Origin: Opitutaceae bacterium | GTDB taxonomy: Bacteria > Verrucomicrobiota > Verrucomicrobiia > Opitutales > Opitutaceae | Length of the DNA: 5,161 nucleotides | Direction: 5' to 3' | Assembly: GCA_005786775.1 (NCBI GenBank) | Contig: SYDD01000235.1 | Coordinates: forward strand, 1-5,161 | In this document: piece by piece, positions 1-5,161 of the stretch | How the letters are laid out: each line of letters begins with the position of its first letter | Position numbering within the stretch: position 1 is the stretch's first letter | The notes under the pieces: model-generated | Database searches by the model: none | Seen by the model: the letters and a program-made list of their open reading frames with translations, nothing else | What the model was told of the DNA's origin: nothing | Translations under genes and position numbers: made by a program

Positions 1-917
1 GCCTTCGCGGGGCGTTTCGCGGGGGCGGGCGCCGGCTTGTCGTCGAGATTCCGCTCGAGCGCTGCGGGATCGAGGTCGACCTGGACCCCGCCGGCGGGCA
101 CGGGCAACCCGGCGCTCCACAAGATGCCGTTGAGCACGAGCGTGCGCTGGCTCGGGTAGGACCAGCTGCGGTGCAGGTCCGCCCCGGTGAACCCAAACCC
201 GCGGCCGCCCTCGGGCCGCTGGTGCGCCCAGGCGATGACCTCCGCCCGACCCGGATAACGCTTGGCGTCGGCGGTGGTGCGGGACTTGTCTGGCACCGCC
301 CCACGCAGCAATGGGGTCACTCCCGCGGGAGCGAAGTGTAGGTTGTAAAGCCAGCCGTCGGCGGGGGCGGCGAAAGGTCGCACGCCCCGCGTCACCTCGT
401 GGGCCGAGATATCAGTGAACTCCATGTCCCAGTGGCCGCGGCTCCCGATGTCGCTGTGGTACACCGCGCCGAGCCAGCCGCGGATCGCGGCGCCATCCGG
501 ACCCGCCGGGAAGTCCATCGCCTGGTGGAGTAGTACGAGACCAGCACCGCCGTCGAGCAGGCGGCGGAGGGTGGCCCAGCGCCGCGGTTCTGCGAAGGGC
601 TGCTTGCCACCGCCGTCACCGAAATAGACCACGCAGCGGGCGCCCTCGAGGACGCGCTCGTCGGTGGGCCAGCCGCGCGCCAGCACGGGCCACACGCCGG
701 GCTGGAGGCGCAGCCATTCGAGTAGCAGCGCGCAGCCCGCGAAGTACTCGTGGGCCATCGGCTTGCTGCTGGGCGCACCCGCGAGGAGCACGATCTTGGC
801 CAGGCCGGGGCGCGGGGCGTCGACCTCGAGCGGCACCCCGGACTGGTCGTGGGGGGAGGCGGCGGCGAGGGGCGCGGCGGCGAGGAGCAGGGCGGGCAGG
901 AACCGGGCGAGGCGCAT
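1..917 (-). CDS. Secreted ThuA-like domain protein (3' partial)
   Basis: The frame starts at ATG 917-915 and stays open to the left edge, giving 305 whole codons without a stop. Residues 1-20 form a Sec signal peptide (MRLARF, then a Leu/Ala-rich core, probable cleavage after LAAA). From ~40 to ~277 the protein matches the ThuA-like (trehalose utilisation) family, which has a glutamine-amidotransferase-like fold: KIVLLAG (41-47), HEYFAGCALLLEWL (56-69), GWPTDERVLEGARCVVYFGDGG (82-103), GAGLVLLHQAMDF (124-136), HEVTRGVRPF (173-182), DGWLYNLHF (187-195), GGRGFGFTGADLHRSW (237-252) and LVLNGILWSAGLPVPAGGV (260-278). Related proteins often have DEWYY and GGxxHP where this one reads DGWLY and GGGKQP, so it is a divergent member. 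The last visible residues (LDDKPAPAPAKRPAK) are a Pro/Ala/Lys-rich tail, so the true end is probably near or a further domain follows. ThuA in rhizobia takes part in trehalose catabolism through 3-keto sugars; the substrate here is unknown. It lies 11 bases after DUF1501. Confidence 0.9.
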   Translation of the reverse strand, partial: MRLARFLPALLLAAAPLAAASPHDQSGVPLEVDAPRPGLAKIVLLAGAPSSKPMAHEYFAGCALLLEWLRLQPGVWPVLARGWPTDERVLEGARCVVYFGDGGGKQPFAEPRRWATLRRLLDGGAGLVLLHQAMDFPAGPDGAAIRGWLGAVYHSDIGSRGHWDMEFTDISAHEVTRGVRPFAAPADGWLYNLHFAPAGVTPLLRGAVPDKSRTTADAKRYPGRAEVIAWAHQRPEGGRGFGFTGADLHRSWSYPSQRTLVLNGILWSAGLPVPAGGVQVDLDPAALERNLDDKPAPAPAKRPAK

Positions 918-928
918 AGGGGGACGGG
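918..928 (-). other. 11-bp junction between the DUF1501 and ThuA-like genes, no Shine-Dalgarno
   Basis: Between the DUF1501 stop TGA (931-929) and the next ATG (917-915) the coding strand reads CCCGTCCCCCT. It is pyrimidine-rich and cannot act as a Shine-Dalgarno site. The gap is too short for a terminator or promoter. The ThuA-like gene is therefore probably the third gene of the same transcript and is translated by coupling or by SD-independent initiation. Confidence 0.65.
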
Positions 929-2353
929 TCAGGCGAGGAGGTCGTGGACCACGCGGCCGTGGACGTCGGTGAGCCGGTAATCGCGGCCGTCGTGACGGAA
1001 AGTGAGCTTCTCGTGGTCGAGACCGAGCTGGTGGAGGATCGTCGCGTGCAGATCGTGCATATGGACCTTGTTCTCGACCGCGAAGTGGCCGAACTCGTCG
1101 GTCTCGCCGTAGGCGAAGCCCGGCTTGAAGCCGCCGCCGGCGAGGAGGACGGAGAAGCCCGTCGGGTTGTGGTCGCGGCCGGTGCCGTTGCGCTCCGCGT
1201 AGGGAGTGCGGCCAAACTCACTACCCCACCAGACGATGGTGTCCTCGAGGAGACCGCGCGCCTTGAGGTCCGTGAGCAGGCCGGCGACGGGCTTGTCGAC
1301 GCGGACGGCGTGGTCCTTGTGCTTGGGCATATTGGAATGCTGGTCCCAAGCGGGGTTGTTGGTGTTATCGGAGTAGTTGACCTGGATGTAGCGGACGCCG
1401 GATTCGGCAAGGCGGCGGGCCATCAGGCACTGGCGGCCGTAGTCGTCGGTGGGCTCCTCGCCAATCCCGTAGAGGGCGAGCGTCGCGGGGGACTCGCGGG
1501 ACAGGTCGAGCACGTCGGGGGCGTGGTTCTGGAGGCGCCAGGCGAGCTCGTAGGAATTGGCGAGGGCTTCGAGCTCGCGGTCGCCGGGGCGGGCGCGGAG
1601 CTGCTCGCCGTTGAGGGCACGGAGCAGCTCGAACTGGCGGAGCTGGGCGGAGGCAGGAAGGTCCGGGTGGTGGACGTGGCGGAAGGCGGCCTCGGCGGCC
1701 TTCTGCCCGGCGCGGCCGAGGGCGGTGCCCTGAAACACGGCGGGGAGGAAGCCGCTGCCGTAGTTGCGGGGGCCGCCGTTGGCGAGGGTCGGGCTGAGGG
1801 AGACGAACGCGGGCAGGTTCTCGCTCTCGGCGCCGAGGCCGTAGGTGACCCAGGACCCCATCGAGGGGCGGAGTTGGTTGGTGGCGCCGGTGTGGAGGAA
1901 GAGCGTGGCGGGGCCGTGGGCGACGCCCTCGGTGTGCATCGAGCGCACCACGCAGTAGTCATCCGCGTGGCGGGCGAGGTGCGGGAAGAGTTCCGAAACC
2001 CAGCGGCCGCTCTGGCCGCGCTGAAGAAACTCCCAGAGCGGCTTCATCACGCGGCCGGTCGCCCCGGCGCCGGTCTTGGCGATCGCGCGCTGGTCGAGGA
2101 ACTCGAGCATCCGACCGTCGTTGGCGTAGAGCGCGGGCTTATAATCGAAGCTGTCGAGGTGGCTCACGCCGCCGCCCATGAAGAGGAAGATCACTCGCTT
2201 GGCGCGTGGGCGGTGGTGGCCGGGCCGAGAGACGAGCGGGTTGGCGCCGCGGGCGGCGGCCTGGGCCGCCATCCCCGCGAGGGCGAGGAAACCGAAGCCG
2301 CAGGCGAACCGGCTGAGCGCCTGCCGGCGGGAGAGGGAGAGGGGAGGATTCAT
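929..2353 (-). CDS. DUF1501 family protein with twin-arginine signal peptide
   Basis: A complete 474-residue protein, normal length for DUF1501. The ATG at 2353 is chosen because it places a Tat signal at the very N-terminus: LSRRQALSRF (residues 7-16), then a hydrophobic stretch ending near AAQAAARG (29-36), so the folded protein should be exported. A GTG at 2419 in the same frame would add 22 Pro/Arg-rich residues ahead of the Tat motif and overlap the upstream gene. The DUF1501 core begins with KRVIFLFMGGGVSHLDSFDYKP (52-73), followed by VVRSMHTEGVAHGPATLFLHTG (135-156), the MGSWVTYGLG segment (165-174), WWGSEFGRTPY (375-385), GRDHNPTGFSVLLAGGGFKPG (392-412), GETDEFGHFAV (416-426), DLHATILHQLGLDHEKLT (434-451) and the terminal GRDYRLTDVHGRVVHDLL. 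DUF1501 is regarded as related to the alkaline phosphatase/sulfatase superfamily; the conserved Asp and His residues in SHLDSFD, GRDHN and MHDLHAT are candidate metal ligands (inference). Substrate unknown. It lies 8 bases after the cytochrome-like gene, its usual partner, and 11 bases before the ThuA-like gene. Confidence 0.96.
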   Translation of the reverse strand: MNPPLSLSRRQALSRFACGFGFLALAGMAAQAAARGANPLVSRPGHHRPRAKRVIFLFMGGGVSHLDSFDYKPALYANDGRMLEFLDQRAIAKTGAGATGRVMKPLWEFLQRGQSGRWVSELFPHLARHADDYCVVRSMHTEGVAHGPATLFLHTGATNQLRPSMGSWVTYGLGAESENLPAFVSLSPTLANGGPRNYGSGFLPAVFQGTALGRAGQKAAEAAFRHVHHPDLPASAQLRQFELLRALNGEQLRARPGDRELEALANSYELAWRLQNHAPDVLDLSRESPATLALYGIGEEPTDDYGRQCLMARRLAESGVRYIQVNYSDNTNNPAWDQHSNMPKHKDHAVRVDKPVAGLLTDLKARGLLEDTIVWWGSEFGRTPYAERNGTGRDHNPTGFSVLLAGGGFKPGFAYGETDEFGHFAVENKVHMHDLHATILHQLGLDHEKLTFRHDGRDYRLTDVHGRVVHDLLA

Positions 2354-2361
2354 CGGCGGGG
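2354..2361 (-). other. 8-bp junction between the cytochrome-like gene and the DUF1501 gene, no Shine-Dalgarno
   Basis: The upstream TAA (2364-2362) and the downstream ATG (2353-2351) are separated by CCCCGCCG on the coding strand. The 20 bases before the ATG hold no GGAGG-like run. There is no room for a promoter or terminator, so the genes are almost certainly co-transcribed. Translation probably restarts by coupling to the upstream stop. Confidence 0.7.
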
Positions 2362-5161
2362 TTAGTCGAGGTAACGGAAATCCGCGCTGGCGAGGAGGGC
2401 CTGCACGAGCTGGGCCCACGCCGCGGCGCCGGCCTCGCCCGCGGGGGTGGCCGCGAGAAAGTCACGCGCCAACGCCCGCTCGCGCTCCCGCGGGGGCCGG
2501 CCGAGGACGATTCGGCAGGCGTGCGCGAAGCGGTCGTGCTCCCCCGCCCCGGGCGTCTCGCGCAGCACCCGCGCGGCGGCGTTGCGCGCCTGCTCGATCA
2601 CAAACGGGTGGTTCAAGAAGAACAACGCCTGCGGGGCCACCGTCGTCGCGGACCGGCGCGGCAGCGGCGCGTTGATATCGGCAAAGTCGAAGGCCTCGAA
2701 AAGGTCCGGCCGCCGGTTGCGGAACGCAGGCGTGTAGACGCTCCGGCGCAGGTCGGCGAAAACGAACCCGTACTCGCTGGTCGGCGGCGTCGCGCCGAAA
2801 TTGGGCCCGCCGAAAGCGGGATCGAGCCGGCCCGCCGCCAGCAGCAGCGCGTCGCGGATCTCCTCCGCCTCCAGCCGACGCCGCCGCGCGTGCGACAGCA
2901 GCCGGTTCGCCGGGTCGCGTTCCGCCGCGCCCGGAGGTGGGACGGACGAGAGCTGGTAGACGCGGGAGAGCATAATCTCACGCACGAGCGCCTTCACGGA
3001 CCACCCGTTTGCAGTGAACCGCAGAGCAAGATGATCGAGCAGTTCTGGGTGCGTCGGCGCGTCACCCGTCGTGCCGAAGTTGTCCACCGACCGCACCAGG
3101 CCCTCCCCCAGCAGCCACGCCCAGACGCGGTTGACGGTCACGCGGGCGGTCAACGGATTGCCCGGGTCTGCAATCCAGTCCGCCAACTCACGACGCCCGC
3201 TCTCGTCGGGCCGGAAGCGCGGGGTCTCACCGCGGTCGGCGACCGCCAGGAAGCCCCGCGGAACCTTGGGCCCAAAGTTACGCGCGATCCCGCGCACGCG
3301 GATCTCAGTGTCCCCGATTTCCCCGGCGGCCTCGCGCACGCTCATCGTCAGCGGCCGCCGCGGGCCCGCGGCGGCCAGCTGCTTCAGCTCGGCCTCGACC
3401 CGGCGCAACTCGGCCGCGCGCTCGGTCGCCGCGGGGTCCGCGCGGGCCGGCAGGGCCGCGGGACCCTCACCGCGCGCATCGAGCGGCAACAGCTGCAGGG
3501 CGTCCACGATCACGAAACCGTCGGTGCCCTCGTTGGAGATTAGCACGTAACCCTGACCGTCTTTCTCGAAACGGAATTGCCCCAGCGACAGCATTCGCTC
3601 GTCGCCGGGCGGCGCCGCCCGCTGGTTGACAGTGACCGTGGCCTCGCCGTCGGCGTGGAGAATCGTGACGGGCACATTGGAGGCCCGATTGGCGGCGGCA
3701 GTGTAGGCGAGCCGCACCTCGTAGCGCCCAGACTGCGGTAGCGCGGGGGTAAAGGAAATGGTCTTGGAGCCCTTGCCCTCGTTCTCGTCGGTGAGGTAGC
3801 CCTCGCCCACGAAGCCCGGGGTGGAACGCGAGGCCTTCCACGCCCCGACCACGCGGGCCTGGCCCTCGTCGAGGACAAGCCCGGGCAGCTCGGCGGCCGC
3901 GAGGTTGCGCGGGGCCTTGCCGGCGGGCGCGCGCGCGGCGGCGCGCAACCGCGCGGCCTGCTTCTCGAGGGCGGCGACCCGGGCCTCGTGGGCAGCGACC
4001 GCCTGTTCCTCCTCCGGGGGCAGCGGCAGCGGGGCATCGACCCAGCGGGCCACGTTGTCGGTGTAGTTGTGGAGCGTGTGGGTGCCGCGGAGGATCCCGG
4101 CGAGGCCGTAGTAGTCGCGGAGGGTGACCGGGTCGAACTTGTGGTCGTGGCAGCGGGCGCAGCTGAGGGTCATCCCGAGGAACGCCTTGCCGAGGGTGTC
4201 GAGCTGCTCGTCGACGACGTCCATCCGCAGCTGGTCCTTGTTCTGTTCCTCGTAATTAGTGGGCCCGAGGGCGAGGAAGGCGGTGGCGGTGAGGCGGCGA
4301 GCACGCTCGGTGGGGTTGGTCGACGGGAGGAGGTCGCCGGCCAGCTGCTCGCGGATGAACGCATCGAACGGCAAGTCGCGATTGACCGCGTCGATCACGT
4401 AGTCGCGGTAACGCCAGGCATCCTTGAACAGCAGGGTGCGACCACCACCGCTCGACTCGGCGAAGCGGGCGACGTCAAGCCAGCGCCGGCCCCAGCGTTC
4501 GCCGAACTGCGGGGAAGCGAGCATTGCATCGACCTGGCGTGCGAAAGCGTCCGGGCCGGGGTCGCGGACGAGCGCGGCGGTCTGCTCCGGCGTGGGCGGC
4601 AGGCCGAGCAGGTCGAAGGAGGCCCGGCGCAGGAGGGCGGCGGGATCGGCGTCGGGCGCGGGGGCGAGGTCCTGCTCCGGCCAGCGGGCGGCGATGAAAC
4701 GGTCAATCTCGGTGCGGGCCCAGCCCGCGCGGTCGGGGGCCGGCACCGCAGCGGGCACCGGGGGCACGAAGCTCCAGAAGCGACGGCCCTCCTCGACGGT
4801 CATCGCTCGCCGGGCCGGGGTGGCGCCGGGGATGGGAGCGGGCTCGTCCGGCGCGGGGGCGCCGCGGCGGACCCATTCTTCGAGCAGGGCGACCTCCTCG
4901 CGGGGCAGCGCGGAGCGGGGCGGCATCGCCTCGAATTCGAGCTTGGTGTAGCGAATCGCCTTGATCAACGGGCTCTCGTCGGGGCGACCCGGGAGGACCG
5001 CCGGGCCCGAGTCACCGCCGACCAGCCAGCCGGCGGGGTGGTCGAGGCGGAGACCGGCCTTGATTTTGTGTTCCGCGGCGTGGCACTCGAGGCACCGGGT
5101 GGCCAGCAAGGGCCGGATACTCTTCTCGAAGAATTCGATCCCGGCGGGGTCCGCGGCGGCC
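2362..5161 (-). CDS. PSCyt1-DUF1549-DUF1553 c-type cytochrome-like protein with an internal golvesin/Xly-type domain (5' partial)
   Basis: The reading frame is open to the right edge, so the N-terminus and signal peptide are missing; 932 whole codons are visible before the TAA at 2362-2364. Residues below count from the first whole codon (5160-5158). Residues ~7-120 match PSCyt1 (Planctomycete cytochrome C): IEFFEKSIRP, haem motif CLECH at 23-27, KAGLRLD, GGDSGPAVLPGRP, and AMPP at 78-81, whose Met could be an axial ligand. Residues ~147-362 match DUF1549: EIDRFIAARW, DLLGLPPTP, SPQFGERWGRRWLDVARFAES, YRDYVIDAVNRDLPFD, QLAGDLLP, and a second haem motif in SCARCHDHKFDP (CARCH, 334-338). A probable helical linker follows (~383-410), then a golvesin/Xly-like beta domain (~428-558), a second short helical stretch (~578-597) and DUF1553 (~640-915: NPLTARVTVNRVWAWLLGEGLV, DNFGTTGDAPTHPELLDHLA, GWSVKALVREIMLS). 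The protein is probably exported with covalent haem. Family function is unknown; carbohydrate oxidation or electron transfer is inferred. It precedes the DUF1501 gene by 8 bases. An internal TTG at 5109 is not the start, because PSCyt1 homology extends upstream of it. Confidence 0.95.
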   Translation of the reverse strand, partial: AAADPAGIEFFEKSIRPLLATRCLECHAAEHKIKAGLRLDHPAGWLVGGDSGPAVLPGRPDESPLIKAIRYTKLEFEAMPPRSALPREEVALLEEWVRRGAPAPDEPAPIPGATPARRAMTVEEGRRFWSFVPPVPAAVPAPDRAGWARTEIDRFIAARWPEQDLAPAPDADPAALLRRASFDLLGLPPTPEQTAALVRDPGPDAFARQVDAMLASPQFGERWGRRWLDVARFAESSGGGRTLLFKDAWRYRDYVIDAVNRDLPFDAFIREQLAGDLLPSTNPTERARRLTATAFLALGPTNYEEQNKDQLRMDVVDEQLDTLGKAFLGMTLSCARCHDHKFDPVTLRDYYGLAGILRGTHTLHNYTDNVARWVDAPLPLPPEEEQAVAAHEARVAALEKQAARLRAAARAPAGKAPRNLAAAELPGLVLDEGQARVVGAWKASRSTPGFVGEGYLTDENEGKGSKTISFTPALPQSGRYEVRLAYTAAANRASNVPVTILHADGEATVTVNQRAAPPGDERMLSLGQFRFEKDGQGYVLISNEGTDGFVIVDALQLLPLDARGEGPAALPARADPAATERAAELRRVEAELKQLAAAGPRRPLTMSVREAAGEIGDTEIRVRGIARNFGPKVPRGFLAVADRGETPRFRPDESGRRELADWIADPGNPLTARVTVNRVWAWLLGEGLVRSVDNFGTTGDAPTHPELLDHLALRFTANGWSVKALVREIMLSRVYQLSSVPPPGAAERDPANRLLSHARRRRLEAEEIRDALLLAAGRLDPAFGGPNFGATPPTSEYGFVFADLRRSVYTPAFRNRRPDLFEAFDFADINAPLPRRSATTVAPQALFFLNHPFVIEQARNAAARVLRETPGAGEHDRFAHACRIVLGRPPRERERALARDFLAATPAGEAGAAAWAQLVQALLASADFRYLD
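3487..3879 (-). other. Golvesin/Xly CBD-like domain inserted in the DUF1549/DUF1553 protein
   Basis: This stretch encodes about 130 residues that belong to neither DUF1549 nor DUF1553. The pattern is that of the carbohydrate-binding-like domain at the C-terminus of golvesin and xanthan lyases: an opening VVGAW, then FVGEGYLTDENEGKGSK, ISFTPALPQSGRYEVRLAY, NRASNVPVTILHADGEATV, VNQ, LSLGQFRFEKDGQGYVLISN and the closing GFVIVDALQLLP. The order of W, GRYEV, HADG, VNQ, LGxFxF and VDAxxLLP is what I rely on. The fold should be a beta-sandwich. It probably gives the cytochrome-like protein a glycan- or surface-binding module. Short Ala/Arg/Glu-rich segments lie on both sides and act as linkers. The match was made by recognition, not by a search. 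Confidence 0.75.
4147..4161 (-). other. Second CXXCH motif (CARCH) within DUF1549
   Basis: Codons TGC GCC CGC TGC CAC encode CARCH inside SCARCHDHKFDP, a strongly conserved element at the C-terminal end of DUF1549 (also called PSCyt2). The element continues into RDYYGLAGI, as usual for the family. If both motifs are loaded, the protein would be a di-haem cytochrome; whether haem is bound here is not proven for the family. Confidence 0.85.
5080..5094 (-). other. Haem c attachment motif CLECH in PSCyt1
   Basis: Codons TGC CTC GAG TGC CAC encode CXXCH close to the N-terminus of the visible protein. This is the position typical of PSCyt1, about ten residues after FFEKSIRP. The motif supports covalent haem c and export to the periplasm. 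The surrounding GGDSGPA and MPP elements of PSCyt1 are intact, so the domain looks functional. Confidence 0.9.

Noticed and set aside
392..1410. Minus-strand open frames at 392-778 and 616-1410
   Set aside because: They are out of frame with the ThuA-like and DUF1501 genes and encode Ser/Arg/Thr/Pro-rich shadow protein. The 616-1410 frame also runs across the junction of two well-supported genes.
944..2365. 473-codon open frame on the + strand opposite the DUF1501 gene
   Set aside because: It is codon-for-codon antiparallel to DUF1501, so a stop would need TTA, CTA or TCA in the sense gene, which are rare at this GC content. Its translation is Val/Gly/Glu/Ala-rich with no recognisable domain.
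2354..2419. GTG at 2419 as the start of the DUF1501 gene
   Set aside because: It would add 22 low-complexity Pro/Arg-rich residues in front of a Tat motif that normally sits at the N-terminus, and would overlap the conserved end of the upstream gene by 58 bases.
2521..3543. 340-codon open frame on the + strand opposite DUF1553
   Set aside because: It has the same codon-aligned antisense phase as above and ends exactly where the sense gene uses a rare CTA leucine codon. There is no domain pattern.
3921..3946. Alternating GC tract that looks like a palindrome or repeat
   Set aside because: It encodes the Ala/Arg linker after DUF1549 in the correct frame. It is simple high-GC coding sequence, not a terminator or repeat element.
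5107..5109. TTG as the start codon of the PSCyt1-DUF1549-DUF1553 gene
   Set aside because: The same frame continues to the window edge, and the 17 upstream residues contain IEFFEKSIRP, a conserved part of PSCyt1 just before CXXCH. A start at TTG would also leave no signal peptide for a haem c protein.
1..5161. Search for tRNA, rRNA, CRISPR array, insertion sequence ends, riboswitch or terminator
   Set aside because: Nearly the whole window is covered by three well-supported coding sequences with gaps of 8 and 11 bases. I saw no repeated units, terminal inverted repeats or terminator stem followed by a T run.

Overview
This is a very GC-rich window (about 70% by eye) with a single layout: three genes packed head to tail on the minus strand and reading from high to low coordinates. 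Both outer genes run off the window. In transcription order they are (1) a large c-type-cytochrome-like protein with PSCyt1, DUF1549 and DUF1553 domains, 5' end missing; (2) a complete DUF1501 protein with a twin-arginine signal; and (3) a secreted ThuA-like (trehalose-utilisation family) protein, 3' end missing. The gaps are only 8 and 11 bases, so almost every base is coding. I see no RNA gene, mobile element, CRISPR array, long repeat, terminator or internal promoter.

PSCyt1/DUF1549/DUF1553 proteins paired with a DUF1501 partner are a hallmark of Planctomycetota and Verrucomicrobiota, where they exist as many paralogous pairs. The window therefore very probably comes from one of these phyla. 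The high GC and compact style would fit, for example, a high-GC verrucomicrobial lineage such as Opitutaceae, but the sequence alone does not decide between the phyla. Neither visible gene start has a Shine-Dalgarno-like purine run, which suggests translational coupling or SD-independent initiation.

All three products appear to act outside the cytoplasm. The cytochrome-like protein carries two CXXCH haem-attachment motifs, DUF1501 carries a Tat signal, and the ThuA-like protein has a Sec-type signal peptide. The biochemical role of the DUF1501/DUF1549/DUF1553 set is not established. The association with ThuA and with a carbohydrate-binding-like (golvesin/Xly-type) domain inside the first protein points to extracellular or periplasmic carbohydrate processing, possibly with an oxidative step. 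That is inference.

The most distinctive point is the golvesin/Xly CBD-like module between DUF1549 and DUF1553 in the first protein, flanked by short Ala/Glu/Arg-rich, probably helical linkers. The rest looks like a well-known but functionally uncharacterised gene trio rather than a new system.
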